A DNA stretch of 64,000 nt from DASRQK01 sp040392005 (lineage in GTDB: Bacteria; Bacteroidota; Bacteroidia; Sphingobacteriales; Sphingobacteriaceae). The notes below the pieces were generated by a model, which did no database searches, had not been told where the DNA came from, and worked only from the letters and a program-made list of their open reading frames with translations. Shown here one piece after another: positions 44,486 to 52,142 of this stretch (its first letter is position 1; every line of letters starts with the position of its first letter). Both the position numbers and the translations under genes were made by a program. The stretch is taken from contig JBEBWT010000004.1 of the NCBI GenBank assembly GCA_040392005.1, positions 1 through 64,000 of the forward strand, written 5' to 3'.

Positions 44486-45133
44486 TTATTCTTCATCACC
44501 GGAGATCGCTTCCACTCCACCTTTCAACTTGGTAATCAAGCTGAAACGGTTCAGGTTCTGATCCTGCAGGATGTCGATCACCTTTTTGATGTCAGGATAC
44601 TTCTCATTCGCATCTCCCTTGATGGAAATCCGCATCTGCTCATTGTACAAAGCTGCAGTAGCCGTACGGGCAGCATGGATCCAATGATACATCTCATTAC
44701 TCAGGTTATTGGTGGTGTCGCTGGGAATCCCGGGCTGAAGGCCTGGTTTTGCCCGCTGTTCCATGTCCATTGCTATGAGTTGTTTCAGGTTATGCATTGG
44801 CACACCAAACTCGTCCATCAAAGCGAACCTTGCTTTTTCCTCTTCCGTAAACTGGATATTGTAATTTTCAGACATCGTTTCCAGCATTCTGGTACGGATC
44901 TGCGGACCCTTCACTCCGAAAAACAATTTTCCGCCATCACCCACTGTCACCATCCCCAATTTGTCATCAGGAATTTTCACCTGTGTCACCGAAGCGGGTG
45001 TATCCACTTCCAGTGCTTCGGGCTGACGGGCGGTTGCCGTCAAAACGAAGAAGGTCAGCAGCAGGAAGGACACGTCGCACATTGCGGTCATGTCGATTAC
45101 TGTACTTGCTCTTTTTACTTTTGCCCTTGCCAT
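44486..45133 (-). CDS. exbD: ExbD-type biopolymer transport protein (first copy, long form)
   Basis: The 215-residue protein has the ExbD transmembrane helix TVIDMTAMCDVSFLLLTFF with the conserved aspartate (Asp20), and then an unusually long periplasmic part (about 180 residues) with an acidic insert. The last 60 residues (MRISIKGDANEKYPDIKKVI) are the standard ExbD periplasmic fold. It lies 102 bases after exbB. The second ExbD is shorter and differs in sequence, so the two may form a hetero-dimer in the ExbB pentamer. Confidence 0.92.
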   Translation of the reverse strand: MARAKVKRASTVIDMTAMCDVSFLLLTFFVLTATARQPEALEVDTPASVTQVKIPDDKLGMVTVGDGGKLFFGVKGPQIRTRMLETMSENYNIQFTEEEKARFALMDEFGVPMHNLKQLIAMDMEQRAKPGLQPGIPSDTTNNLSNEMYHWIHAARTATAALYNEQMRISIKGDANEKYPDIKKVIDILQDQNLNRFSLITKLKGGVEAISGDEE

Positions 45134-45235
45134 ATCTACACAATTATTAAGATATAATTCTACAATCTGTTAATAAGATGCAATACTGCCGGATATTCCA
45201 TAAATAAATCCGGCAATATTGTGATTTATCTTTTT

Positions 45236-46066
45236 TTATTTGTGTGTAGCCGCGTAGGTCTGGATGATCGAGAAACCAGCTTCATCAATGGAATAGGTCA
45301 GGGTATCGATCTTCGACGTAAAGATATTGTAAAATATAATTGCAATCGTTGAAGTCGCGATACCAGTAGCCGTATTGATAAGGGCCTCGGAAATACCATT
45401 CGCCAGCGCTGCTGAATCCGGCGCACCGCCTGTCGCCAAAGCGGAGAACGCACGGATCATCCCGGTCACCGTTCCCAACAGACCGGTCAGGGTACCGATG
45501 GATACCAGTGTCGCAATGATGGTCAGGTTTTTCTCCAGCATTGGCATCTCAAGAGCAGTAGCTTCTTCGATTTCTTTCTGAATAGCCAATACAGATTGCT
45601 CTGTGTCCAGGTTAGGGTTGGCAGAAACATCTTTGTATTTCAACAAACCGGATTTGATTACATTCGCAACCGAACCTTTTTGTTTGTCACATTCTGCAAT
45701 AGCCGAATCCAGATTTCCTGCGCCAATCAGGCCCTGGACCTTGCGGACAAAATTACCGACATTGCCTTTTCCGGAAGCTTTGCTGATCACGATAAAGCGT
45801 TCGATCGCAAATACCCACACCATCAGGAACAAGCCCAACAGAACAGGAACGACGAATCCTGCTTTATAAACCATTCCGTAATAGTTACCTTCTTTTGGTT
45901 GGTTCTCGATGTTGTTATCGATAAAGTTCGAGGGGTCTCCCATAACCTTAAAATAAACCAATGCTCCGATAGCGAAACAGATTACGATTGCCAGACTTGC
46001 AAAAATATTAGAGGTTGAATTACCCTTCTCTTGCTTTGCATTGCTTGTTTTTGGTGCGTTTGCCAT
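45236..46066 (-). CDS. exbB: ExbB/MotA/TolQ family proton channel protein
   Basis: The 276-residue protein has an extra N-terminal helix (IFASLAIVICFAIGALVYF), a second helix AGFVVPVLLGLFLMVWVFAIERF, and the MotA/TolQ/ExbB domain with MLEKNLTIIATLVSIGTLTG (in two parts), LGTVTGMIRAF and ALINTATGIATSTIAIIFYN. It forms the stator ring which with ExbD uses the proton gradient to energise TonB. It opens the operon; 441 bases of non-coding DNA lie upstream. No consensus promoter was found there on this strand. Confidence 0.94.
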   Translation of the reverse strand: MANAPKTSNAKQEKGNSTSNIFASLAIVICFAIGALVYFKVMGDPSNFIDNNIENQPKEGNYYGMVYKAGFVVPVLLGLFLMVWVFAIERFIVISKASGKGNVGNFVRKVQGLIGAGNLDSAIAECDKQKGSVANVIKSGLLKYKDVSANPNLDTEQSVLAIQKEIEEATALEMPMLEKNLTIIATLVSIGTLTGLLGTVTGMIRAFSALATGGAPDSAALANGISEALINTATGIATSTIAIIFYNIFTSKIDTLTYSIDEAGFSIIQTYAATHK

Positions 46067-46507
46067 TTTTTTGAATTTTAGATTTTACGTTGTTAAATAT
46101 GATTTTTTAAATTACTTGTGCTAATTAAAATAAATTGCCAGATAATCTGGCGCAATAAAAACAATTTTTCTTAAAATAACGAAATGTATGTGTCAAATAA
46201 TTGCTTAGTGTATTACTTCCTTCATTGTTTTGGCGTGCAGCAGCAGCATCGACTAACCAACTTTGTTCTATTAAAAGACTTTAATATTCAATGACTGAAG
46301 TAATTTTTTACAATGAAAACTATTTTTTTTTGTATTTGCAAATAAAAGCAAAAATTTAATATTCACAGGTCCAGTCATTTCTCTCTTCTTTCGCAAAATA
46401 AAATTCCGGAAAAATCACGAATAATGCCGTCAATCAATCAGAAAAACAGTATTTTTACAATATAAATTTGGAATTGGTGACTGAAGGTAACTGACATACT
46501 TCCTTCA
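46067..46507. other. AT-rich intergenic region upstream of exbB, no gene seen
   Basis: This 441-base stretch has no plausible coding frame and no tRNA-like fold that I can recognise. It must hold the exbB promoter, but no TAnnTTTG element is found on the minus strand. TAAATTTG occurs on the plus strand at 46463-46470. A 12-base direct repeat, TACTTCCTTCAT, lies at 46214-46225 and 46497-46508. The rest is A/T-rich without evident structure. Confidence 0.6.
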
Positions 46508-46855
46508 TCATCCCAATATTTTTACATTGTATCCTGCTGCGACCAATACTTCCTGTATCCGTTTTCTGAAATCTCCCTGTATAATTATTTCATTATCCTT
46601 CGCACTTCCGCCTACCGCACATTTCTGTTTCAGGAATCTGGACAATTCATTCAGATCCTGTTCATTGCCTCTAAAACCCTTCACCAATGTGACCAGCTTG
46701 CCCTTCCGGGCCTTCTTGTCCAGTTGCACCGTAAGCCGTTGCTGCCGGGGGGCCAGGGTCTCTGTTTCTGCCTGTTCCTCCGCCAACTCGTACGAAAACG
46801 AGTCGTCCGTAGAATAGACGATCCCTGCGTACTGCTGCTTTTTCAACTTTGCCAT
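46508..46855 (-). CDS. SUI1/YciH-type translation factor (eIF1 homologue)
   Basis: The protein (115 residues from ATG 46855) has the eIF1/SUI1 fold in its last 80 residues: LTVQLDKKARKGKLVTLVKG, then LSRFLKQKCAVGGSAKD and the ending GDFRKRIQEVLVAAGYNVK. Bacterial YciH proteins are thought to affect start-site fidelity; this is not settled. The frame stays open to 47026, but the extra 57 residues are not homologous and would cover the metK promoter and leader RNA, so the internal ATG (AKLKKQQYAGIVYS) is chosen. It is divergent from metK. Confidence 0.9.
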   Translation of the reverse strand: MAKLKKQQYAGIVYSTDDSFSYELAEEQAETETLAPRQQRLTVQLDKKARKGKLVTLVKGFRGNEQDLNELSRFLKQKCAVGGSAKDNEIIIQGDFRKRIQEVLVAAGYNVKILG

Positions 46856-46896
46856 CTGTTCTGATTTGTCGATTTTCTGTAAAGTTAAGCCTAAGT

Positions 46897-46927
46897 TTTG
46901 ATAAAAAAGGAAAGTATCGTACATTTG
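46897..46927 (+). promoter_or_regulatory. Promoter of metK
   Basis: TTTG (46897-46900), a 19-base spacer and TACATTTG (46920-46927) match the Bacteroidota promoter TTTG-N19-TAnnTTTG exactly. Transcription should begin near 46933, which is at the foot of the first helix of the riboswitch candidate and leaves a leader of about 135 bases. Confidence 0.7.
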
Positions 46928-46935
46928 CACCATAC

Positions 46936-47006
46936 AAGTGGATTGATTTGTATATGCGACTACCGGTCGCATCAGATTGCAACCACGTAAAAAAAGTGCT
47001 AAAAGA
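46936..47006 (+). ncRNA. SAM-II-like riboswitch candidate in the metK leader
   Basis: The leader reads GTGG (46938-46941), ATTGATTTG, an inserted perfect hairpin ATGCGAC-taccg-GTCGCAT (46954-46972), ATTGCAA, CCAC (46983-46986), then GTAAAAAAAGTGCTAAAAG. GTGG and CCAC pair as helix P1. From memory, the core elements TGATTT, ATTGCAA and GCTAAA, in this order and at these distances from P1, match the SAM-II (metA-type) pseudoknot riboswitch; SAM-V is a close alternative. Position in front of S-adenosylmethionine synthetase, and the promoter start at its first base, agree. The 3' pseudoknot partner is not certain by eye, and the hairpin insert is unusual. Confidence 0.7.
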
Positions 47007-47068
47007 ACCTTCCGTTTGATTTTCACCTTTTTTGCGGTATTTTTTATTTTTTTTAGATTTATCTTATT

Positions 47069-48325
47069 ATGCCGTATTTATTTACTTCGGAATCGGTGTC
47101 AGAAGGGCATCCGGACAAAATAGCTGATCAGATTTCAGATTCATTGATTGATCATTTCCTGGCCTGGGACAAGGATTCGAGGGTAGCTATTGAAACACTG
47201 GTGACTACGGGCCAGGTGGTACTGGCGGGGGAAGTAAAATCCAAAATCTACCTGGATGTACAGAAAATCACCCGGTCGGTTATCGAAAAGGTGGGTTATA
47301 CCAAATCTGAATACATGTTTGAAGCCAATTCCTGCGGGATCCTCTCCGCCATCCATGAGCAATCCCCGGATATCAACCGGGGGGTGGACCGGGGAAATCC
47401 GGAAGATCAGGGAGCCGGGGACCAGGGGATCATGTTTGGTTATGCAACCAATGAAACCGAAAACTATATGCCGCTGGCGCTGGATCTGTCCCACCGCCTG
47501 CTGTCCGAACTGGCCGGGCTGAGAAGAGAGACCCGGGAGATCCCATACCTCAGACCGGACTCCAAAGCCCAGGTCACCCTGGAATATAGCGATCAGCACA
47601 AACCCATCCGCATCGATGCGATCGTGATCTCCACCCAGCATGATGATTTTGACCCGGACGAGGCCGCCATGCTGAAAAGGATTGAGCAGGACATGATCCA
47701 TATTCTGATCCCCCGCGTGAAAGCCCAACTGAAACCGGAATTGCAGGCACTGTTCACAGACGGGATCAAATACCACATCAACCCGACCGGCAAGTTTGTG
47801 ATCGGTGGCCCGCATGGTGATACCGGTCTGACCGGACGAAAAATCATTGTGGATACCTATGGCGGAAAAGGCGGACATGGTGGCGGAGCCTTTTCAGGCA
47901 AAGATCCCTCAAAGGTTGATCGTTCAGCGGCTTATGCCACCCGGCACATTGCCAAAAACCTGGTAGCGGCCGGTATTGCCAGTGAGATCCTGGTGCAGAT
48001 CTCCTATGCGATCGGGGTAAAAGATCCGATGGGGGTGTATGTCAATACTTTTGGATCTGCCGGACACGGGTTGTCGGACAGTCAGATTGCGGCTAAAATC
48101 AATGAAATCTTTGATCTGACTCCTTACGGAATCGAGCAGAGGCTGAAGCTGCGCAATCCGATCTATGCCGAAACTGCCGCCTATGGACATATGGGACGTA
48201 CACCGGTCACCGTTTCCAAGACTTTTGAAAACAGTAATGGTGAAATTGCCACCTGTGAAGTAGAATTGTTTACCTGGGAAAAACTGGATTACGTAGATAA
48301 AATCCGGTCATCATTCGGCATCTAA
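47069..48325 (+). CDS. metK: S-adenosylmethionine synthetase
   Basis: The 418-residue enzyme makes S-adenosylmethionine from ATP and methionine. The family motifs are present: SVSEGHPDKIADQISD at the start, the GAGDQGIMFGYAT hexapeptide region, TGRKIIVDTYGGKGGHGGGAF with the P-loop-like glycine stretch, and DRSAAYATRHIAKN. Length is slightly longer than the E. coli enzyme. It is controlled by a consensus promoter and a probable SAM-sensing leader. Its last 15 bases overlap the end of fabD on the opposite strand. Confidence 0.97.
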   Translation: MPYLFTSESVSEGHPDKIADQISDSLIDHFLAWDKDSRVAIETLVTTGQVVLAGEVKSKIYLDVQKITRSVIEKVGYTKSEYMFEANSCGILSAIHEQSPDINRGVDRGNPEDQGAGDQGIMFGYATNETENYMPLALDLSHRLLSELAGLRRETREIPYLRPDSKAQVTLEYSDQHKPIRIDAIVISTQHDDFDPDEAAMLKRIEQDMIHILIPRVKAQLKPELQALFTDGIKYHINPTGKFVIGGPHGDTGLTGRKIIVDTYGGKGGHGGGAFSGKDPSKVDRSAAYATRHIAKNLVAAGIASEILVQISYAIGVKDPMGVYVNTFGSAGHGLSDSQIAAKINEIFDLTPYGIEQRLKLRNPIYAETAAYGHMGRTPVTVSKTFENSNGEIATCEVELFTWEKLDYVDKIRSSFGI

Positions 48326-49207
48326 GCCTGCTGATGCCGTCGCTGCTTCCCGGTTGATTTTCCGGACCAGTCCCTGAAGCACATTACCCGGGCCGACCTC
48401 TACAAAAGAGGCGGCGCCGTCCTGGATCATATTGGAGATGGTCTGGGTCCAGCGGACCGCACCGGTCAGTTGGGCAATGAGGTTCTGTCTGATCCGGGCA
48501 GGATCCACATAGGGTTTTGCGTCGATGTTCTGATAAACGGGACAGCGGGGTTCCCGGATATCGGTGACTTCAATGGCCGCCTGCAATTCCACGCGGGCCG
48601 CTTCCATCAGCGGAGAATGAAAAGCGCCACCCACATTGAGTTTCAATGCTCTTTTCGCTCCGGCTGCCAGCAGCAGCTCACAAGCTTTGTCGATCCCGGA
48701 AACGGTCCCGGAAATGACCAACTGCCCGGGGCAGTTGTAATTGGCGGGCACGACCACTTCGTCCACGCGCTGACAGATATCCTCGACCGTAAAATCATCC
48801 AGCCCCAGCACAGCAGCCATTGCCGAAGGCTGTATCTCCGTCGCTTTCTGCATGGCATTGGCCCTGGCAGCAACCAGCCGGAGACCGTCTTCCATATTCA
48901 TGGCCCCCGCAGCGACCAGTGCCGAAAACTCACCCAACGAATGCCCGGCAACCATCAGGGGATCAAATCTTTTTCCCAGTGCGCTGGCCAGTATCACCGA
49001 ATGCAGAAAGATGGCCGGCTGTGTCACCCTGGTTTGTTTGAGTTCTTCGTCCGTGCCGGCGAACATAATATCCGTAATCCTGAATCCGAGAATCTCATTG
49101 GATTGTTCAAACAATTCTCTTGAACCGGCATGGGAATCATACAATTCTTTTCCCATCCCTACAAACTGGGCTCCCTGACCCGGAAAGATATATGCGCTTT
49201 TCATCAT
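48311..49207 (-). CDS. fabD: Malonyl-CoA-acyl carrier protein transacylase
   Basis: The 298-residue enzyme loads malonate onto acyl carrier protein for fatty-acid synthesis. The start AYIFPGQGAQFVGMGKELYD, the nucleophile serine in VAGHSLGEFSALVAAGA, the catalytic histidine region GGAFHSPLMEAA, and the ending VGPGNVLQGLVRKI are all present. ATG 49207 and the adjacent ATG 49204 are both possible starts. Three TAnnTTTG elements lie within 80 bases upstream. The 3' end overlaps metK by 15 bases tail to tail. Confidence 0.96.
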   Translation of the reverse strand: MMKSAYIFPGQGAQFVGMGKELYDSHAGSRELFEQSNEILGFRITDIMFAGTDEELKQTRVTQPAIFLHSVILASALGKRFDPLMVAGHSLGEFSALVAAGAMNMEDGLRLVAARANAMQKATEIQPSAMAAVLGLDDFTVEDICQRVDEVVVPANYNCPGQLVISGTVSGIDKACELLLAAGAKRALKLNVGGAFHSPLMEAARVELQAAIEVTDIREPRCPVYQNIDAKPYVDPARIRQNLIAQLTGAVRWTQTISNMIQDGAASFVEVGPGNVLQGLVRKINREAATASAGLDAE

Positions 49208-49251
49208 TCAAAATATTAGTCTTACCTGCAAAGATAGGCCCCGCAGTCTTG

Positions 49252-49281
49252 CAAAGATAGGATTTGAAATTTTATTTCAAA
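49252..49281 (-). promoter_or_regulatory. Promoter region of fabD with repeated -7 elements
   Basis: The minus strand has TTTG (49281-49278), 18 bases, TATCTTTG (49259-49252). A second identical TATCTTTG lies at 49236-49229, and TACCTTTG at 49285-49278. The first pair looks like a full promoter with a start near 49246; the other copies may be alternative starts. Confidence 0.5.
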
Positions 49282-49321
49282 GGTAAAATAACATGATTTC
49301 GCTACTGCCTGACGGGTTCCC

Positions 49322-50551
49322 TTATTCCGGCAAGAAAGCCAAGCTGAACAACTGATCGGGGTCAAGCACCTCATTGGCGACTTCCAGGATCATTCCCGGA
49401 TCCACCTCATCGATCTTCCGGAAAATCTCCCCAAGCGTCTGTATCCTGTCATGATCCAGCAGCGATTTTGACTGGGCAATGATCAGGGAAAGTCTGTTTT
49501 CCTCGCCAAGCGCGATCTGTCCTTTATATTTCTTGCTGGCCTGGGTCAGTTGCAGGTCACTGATTTTCTGGTTGCGGAATTTATTGAATTCCCTGAGTAT
49601 GAGTTGCCGGGCTTTCAGGTATTTATCCTCATCGGTCCCAAAATAAACGGTGAACAGTCCGGTATCCGAAAAAGGGTGATAGTTGGATTCGATCGTATAG
49701 GCAATACCGTATTTCTCCCGGACAATCATATTGAGCCTGGAACTCATGCCCATTCCTCCCAATATATTATTCAGGAGCAGCAGGCCTGTTTTTTTCTCCT
49801 CATGAATGGAATAAGCCCGGCTGCCCATTATATAATGGACCTGATTGATGGGCAATCGCTGTACCTCTGACCGGGGACTGGCGATCAACGGCCTTTCTGA
49901 CGGCTTCCGTTCACCGGTATTGGCCGGCAACCAGCCAAAGTATTTTTCAGTTATTCTTCTCACCTCTTTGAGAGAATAAGGGCCACTGGTGCCGATGACA
50001 ATGCCGGAAGTCCGGTAATTGTGCTTTAAAAACTGTTGAATATCTGACTGTACAATGGTTTTCAGATCCTGCTCTACGCCGAGGATATTATGTCCCAGCC
50101 CGTGCCCATCAAAGACCAGATCCTCAAAATCATCCAGGATTGCGTCCTCCGGACTATCCCGGTAAGAAGCGATTTCATCCAGTATAATACCCCTTTCCTT
50201 TGTCAATTCTTCTTGCGGAAAAACAGAGTGGAACAACAGGTCTTCAAATAAGTCCAGCGTTCTCCCCAGATAAGGCTTTAAAAAGGAAGCGTGCAGACAG
50301 GTGTACTCTTTGGTCGTGTAGGCATTGAGATCCGCGCCCACCGATTCCAGCCGGTTGAGAATCTGAGAGGTATTTCTCCGTTCGGTTTTTTTAAACAATA
50401 AGTGTTCAATAAAATGGGCCAGCCCAAATTTGGACTCCTGTTCATCCCTCGAACCGGCTTCCACCAAAATACAGGCATGTGCAATCGGCGAATCCACCTG
50501 CTGGTGCACCAGCCTGATCCCATTCGGAAACCGGAATACCTCAAACTCCAT
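49322..50551 (-). CDS. M16 family zinc peptidase (insulinase/processing-peptidase type)
   Basis: The 409-residue protein is a single-chain M16 peptidase. The inverted zinc motif HFIEHLLFKKT gives HxxEH near residues 47-51, and the downstream glutamate is in TKERGIILDEIASYRD. The second M16 domain (about 170-400, with MGMSSRLNMIVREKYGIAYTI in part) helps close the chamber. No signal peptide is seen, so it should act in the cytoplasm, possibly on small peptides. It stands between the ompA terminator and fabD. Confidence 0.93.
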   Translation of the reverse strand: MEFEVFRFPNGIRLVHQQVDSPIAHACILVEAGSRDEQESKFGLAHFIEHLLFKKTERRNTSQILNRLESVGADLNAYTTKEYTCLHASFLKPYLGRTLDLFEDLLFHSVFPQEELTKERGIILDEIASYRDSPEDAILDDFEDLVFDGHGLGHNILGVEQDLKTIVQSDIQQFLKHNYRTSGIVIGTSGPYSLKEVRRITEKYFGWLPANTGERKPSERPLIASPRSEVQRLPINQVHYIMGSRAYSIHEEKKTGLLLLNNILGGMGMSSRLNMIVREKYGIAYTIESNYHPFSDTGLFTVYFGTDEDKYLKARQLILREFNKFRNQKISDLQLTQASKKYKGQIALGEENRLSLIIAQSKSLLDHDRIQTLGEIFRKIDEVDPGMILEVANEVLDPDQLFSLAFLPE

Positions 50552-50562
50552 ATATTTTTACA

Positions 50563-50600
50563 GCAAAAAAGAGGGTGTCCAATGTGATCGGACACCCTCC
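50563..50600 (-). terminator. Intrinsic terminator of the OmpA-family gene
   Basis: On the minus strand GAGGGTGTCC and GGACACCCTC form a perfect ten-base-pair stem with a nine-base loop, followed by TTTTTT. It lies 24 bases after the ompA stop codon and just before the M16 gene. Confidence 0.9.
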
Positions 50601-50623
50601 AAGAATTTATACAAACTTACTGA

Positions 50624-51949
50624 TTAGCGTTTGATTTCAACACGACGGTTGATCACACGACCTTCTTCAGTAGCGTTTGATGCGACTGGTCTGTCTTCAC
50701 CGTAACCAACAGTATTTACTTTGTTTGCGGCTACACCAGAATTGACCAGGTAAGTTTTTACAGAATTTGCACGGTCTTTTGACAGTTGCATATTGTAAGT
50801 ATCAGTACCTTCTGCAGAAGCATGTCCTTCCAGTGTCACAGCAGCACCGCTGGAGCGCAGCTCAGAAGACAATCTGTCCAGGATAGAGTATGACTCGGTT
50901 TTCAATACAGAGCTGTCAAATTCAAACTGGATGTTTGGATAGCTGGCTACCACTTCTTCCTTGATCACCACTGGCTCAGGGAAATTGATAGGGCAACCGG
51001 AACCATCTACTACTGTACCGGCAGGAGTACCAGGGCACTTGTCATAGCGATCTGAAACGCCGTCACCATCTTCGTCACGGTTCAACAGATCAACAGTACC
51101 TTCCAGCGTAGAAACACGTTGTTTCAAGGCTTCCAGTTCGTTTCTCAGCGACTCATCTTTCAGTTCATCGTACAACATGGCAACAGGGTTGTGCCAGGTC
51201 AGATCCGGCTTGCTGCTGGAACCCAGGGAGAACTCAAGTCCACCATAGAAAGTAGAGAACCGGTTGTTGCGGGTAGTGCTAGGAGGGCCATACAAATCGT
51301 TACCCGCCAACAGATAAATATTGTATCCCAGATTCAGGGCTACACGGTCAGACAGTTTGAATTTAAATCCAAAACCAACCGGTACATAAATATCACAATC
51401 TTTGTGTTCAGATTTTCCATCGGTAACAACGGCTGATCCCGTACCATCATTGCTGGCATACTGGGTAGTGTTGAATTCATAATAACCCAATCCCATATTT
51501 GCATAGAAATTCACCATGTTTTCCCTTCTCAGGAAATCGATGGTTGCCAGTTGGAATACACCGCTCAGGGAAGCAGCATAATCAAATCTTGCAATGGATG
51601 ATTGGAAGTTCTGACCAACACGTACTTCTTTGTTGTGTCCGATCACGGCTCCCCTCTGGACATCTGCCTGCACACCGAACCAGTTGGAGAATTGCTTGCG
51701 CACATTGACTCCGTAGAATTCACGTACTTTATGATCCCAGGGATCGTTTACTTTATTGTGGAGCAGCGTTCCTCCCGGGCCAAATGGGGTATTAGCGATG
51801 CTGATCCCTCCATTTACACCTATGCTCCATGTTCTGTACTGTGACCTTCCGCCAAATACAGTTGGCTCCTGTGCATTTGCCACTTCGGCCAAACCAAAGA
51901 CCGAAATCAGCAAACAGACCGCCGCCATTTTGATTGTAGAATACTTCAT
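50624..51949 (-). CDS. OmpA-family outer membrane protein
   Basis: The protein (441 residues from ATG 51949) has a signal peptide (MAAVCLLISVFGLAEVANAQ), an eight-stranded beta-barrel-like part (about 30-250), a short coiled segment (LRNELEALKQRVSTLEG), a thrombospondin type-3-like calcium repeat (DEDGDGVSDRYDKCPGTPAG), and a C-terminal OmpA peptidoglycan-binding domain (about 325-441, LEGHASAEGTDTYNMQLSKD and GEDRPVASN). It tethers the outer membrane to the cell wall. The frame could extend 23 codons upstream, but the chosen ATG begins the signal peptide. It has its own promoter and a strong terminator and is probably abundant. Confidence 0.94.
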   Translation of the reverse strand: MKYSTIKMAAVCLLISVFGLAEVANAQEPTVFGGRSQYRTWSIGVNGGISIANTPFGPGGTLLHNKVNDPWDHKVREFYGVNVRKQFSNWFGVQADVQRGAVIGHNKEVRVGQNFQSSIARFDYAASLSGVFQLATIDFLRRENMVNFYANMGLGYYEFNTTQYASNDGTGSAVVTDGKSEHKDCDIYVPVGFGFKFKLSDRVALNLGYNIYLLAGNDLYGPPSTTRNNRFSTFYGGLEFSLGSSSKPDLTWHNPVAMLYDELKDESLRNELEALKQRVSTLEGTVDLLNRDEDGDGVSDRYDKCPGTPAGTVVDGSGCPINFPEPVVIKEEVVASYPNIQFEFDSSVLKTESYSILDRLSSELRSSGAAVTLEGHASAEGTDTYNMQLSKDRANSVKTYLVNSGVAANKVNTVGYGEDRPVASNATEEGRVINRRVEIKR

Positions 51950-51996
51950 ACTCTTTTTGTTAAAGGTTAAAAATTTTTTATTGCCTGATTTTGTTG

Positions 51997-52026
51997 CAAA
52001 ATTAATCAATACTTTCAATAAATCAA
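51997..52026 (-). promoter_or_regulatory. Promoter of the OmpA-family gene
   Basis: The minus strand reads TTG (52026-52024), 19 bases, TAATTTTG (52004-51997), a good Bacteroidota promoter. The start should be near 51991, giving a leader of about 41 bases. Confidence 0.6.
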
Positions 52027-52142
52027 TATTATCTAAGAATAAATCAACAGTACCGACTGTGATATGATAATATCAAATACTATTCCAATTTTTTATTTCC
52101 CGGATTTTTCTCCGGAAATTAAACACAGAATCTGCATTGGGG

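Noticed and set aside
46856..47026. N-terminal extension of the SUI1/YciH protein
   Set aside because: The extra 57 residues are not part of the family and would be read through the metK promoter and leader; the internal ATG 46855 gives a normal protein.
50612..50619. TAAGTTTG as a promoter of the M16 peptidase gene
   Set aside because: It lies upstream of the strong ompA terminator, so a transcript from it would be stopped before the M16 gene; it also overlaps the last part of the ompA gene region.
52096..52122. CCGGA/TCCGG hairpin after the PiT gene as a terminator
   Set aside because: The stem is only five base pairs and the minus strand continues with A-rich, not T-rich, sequence.
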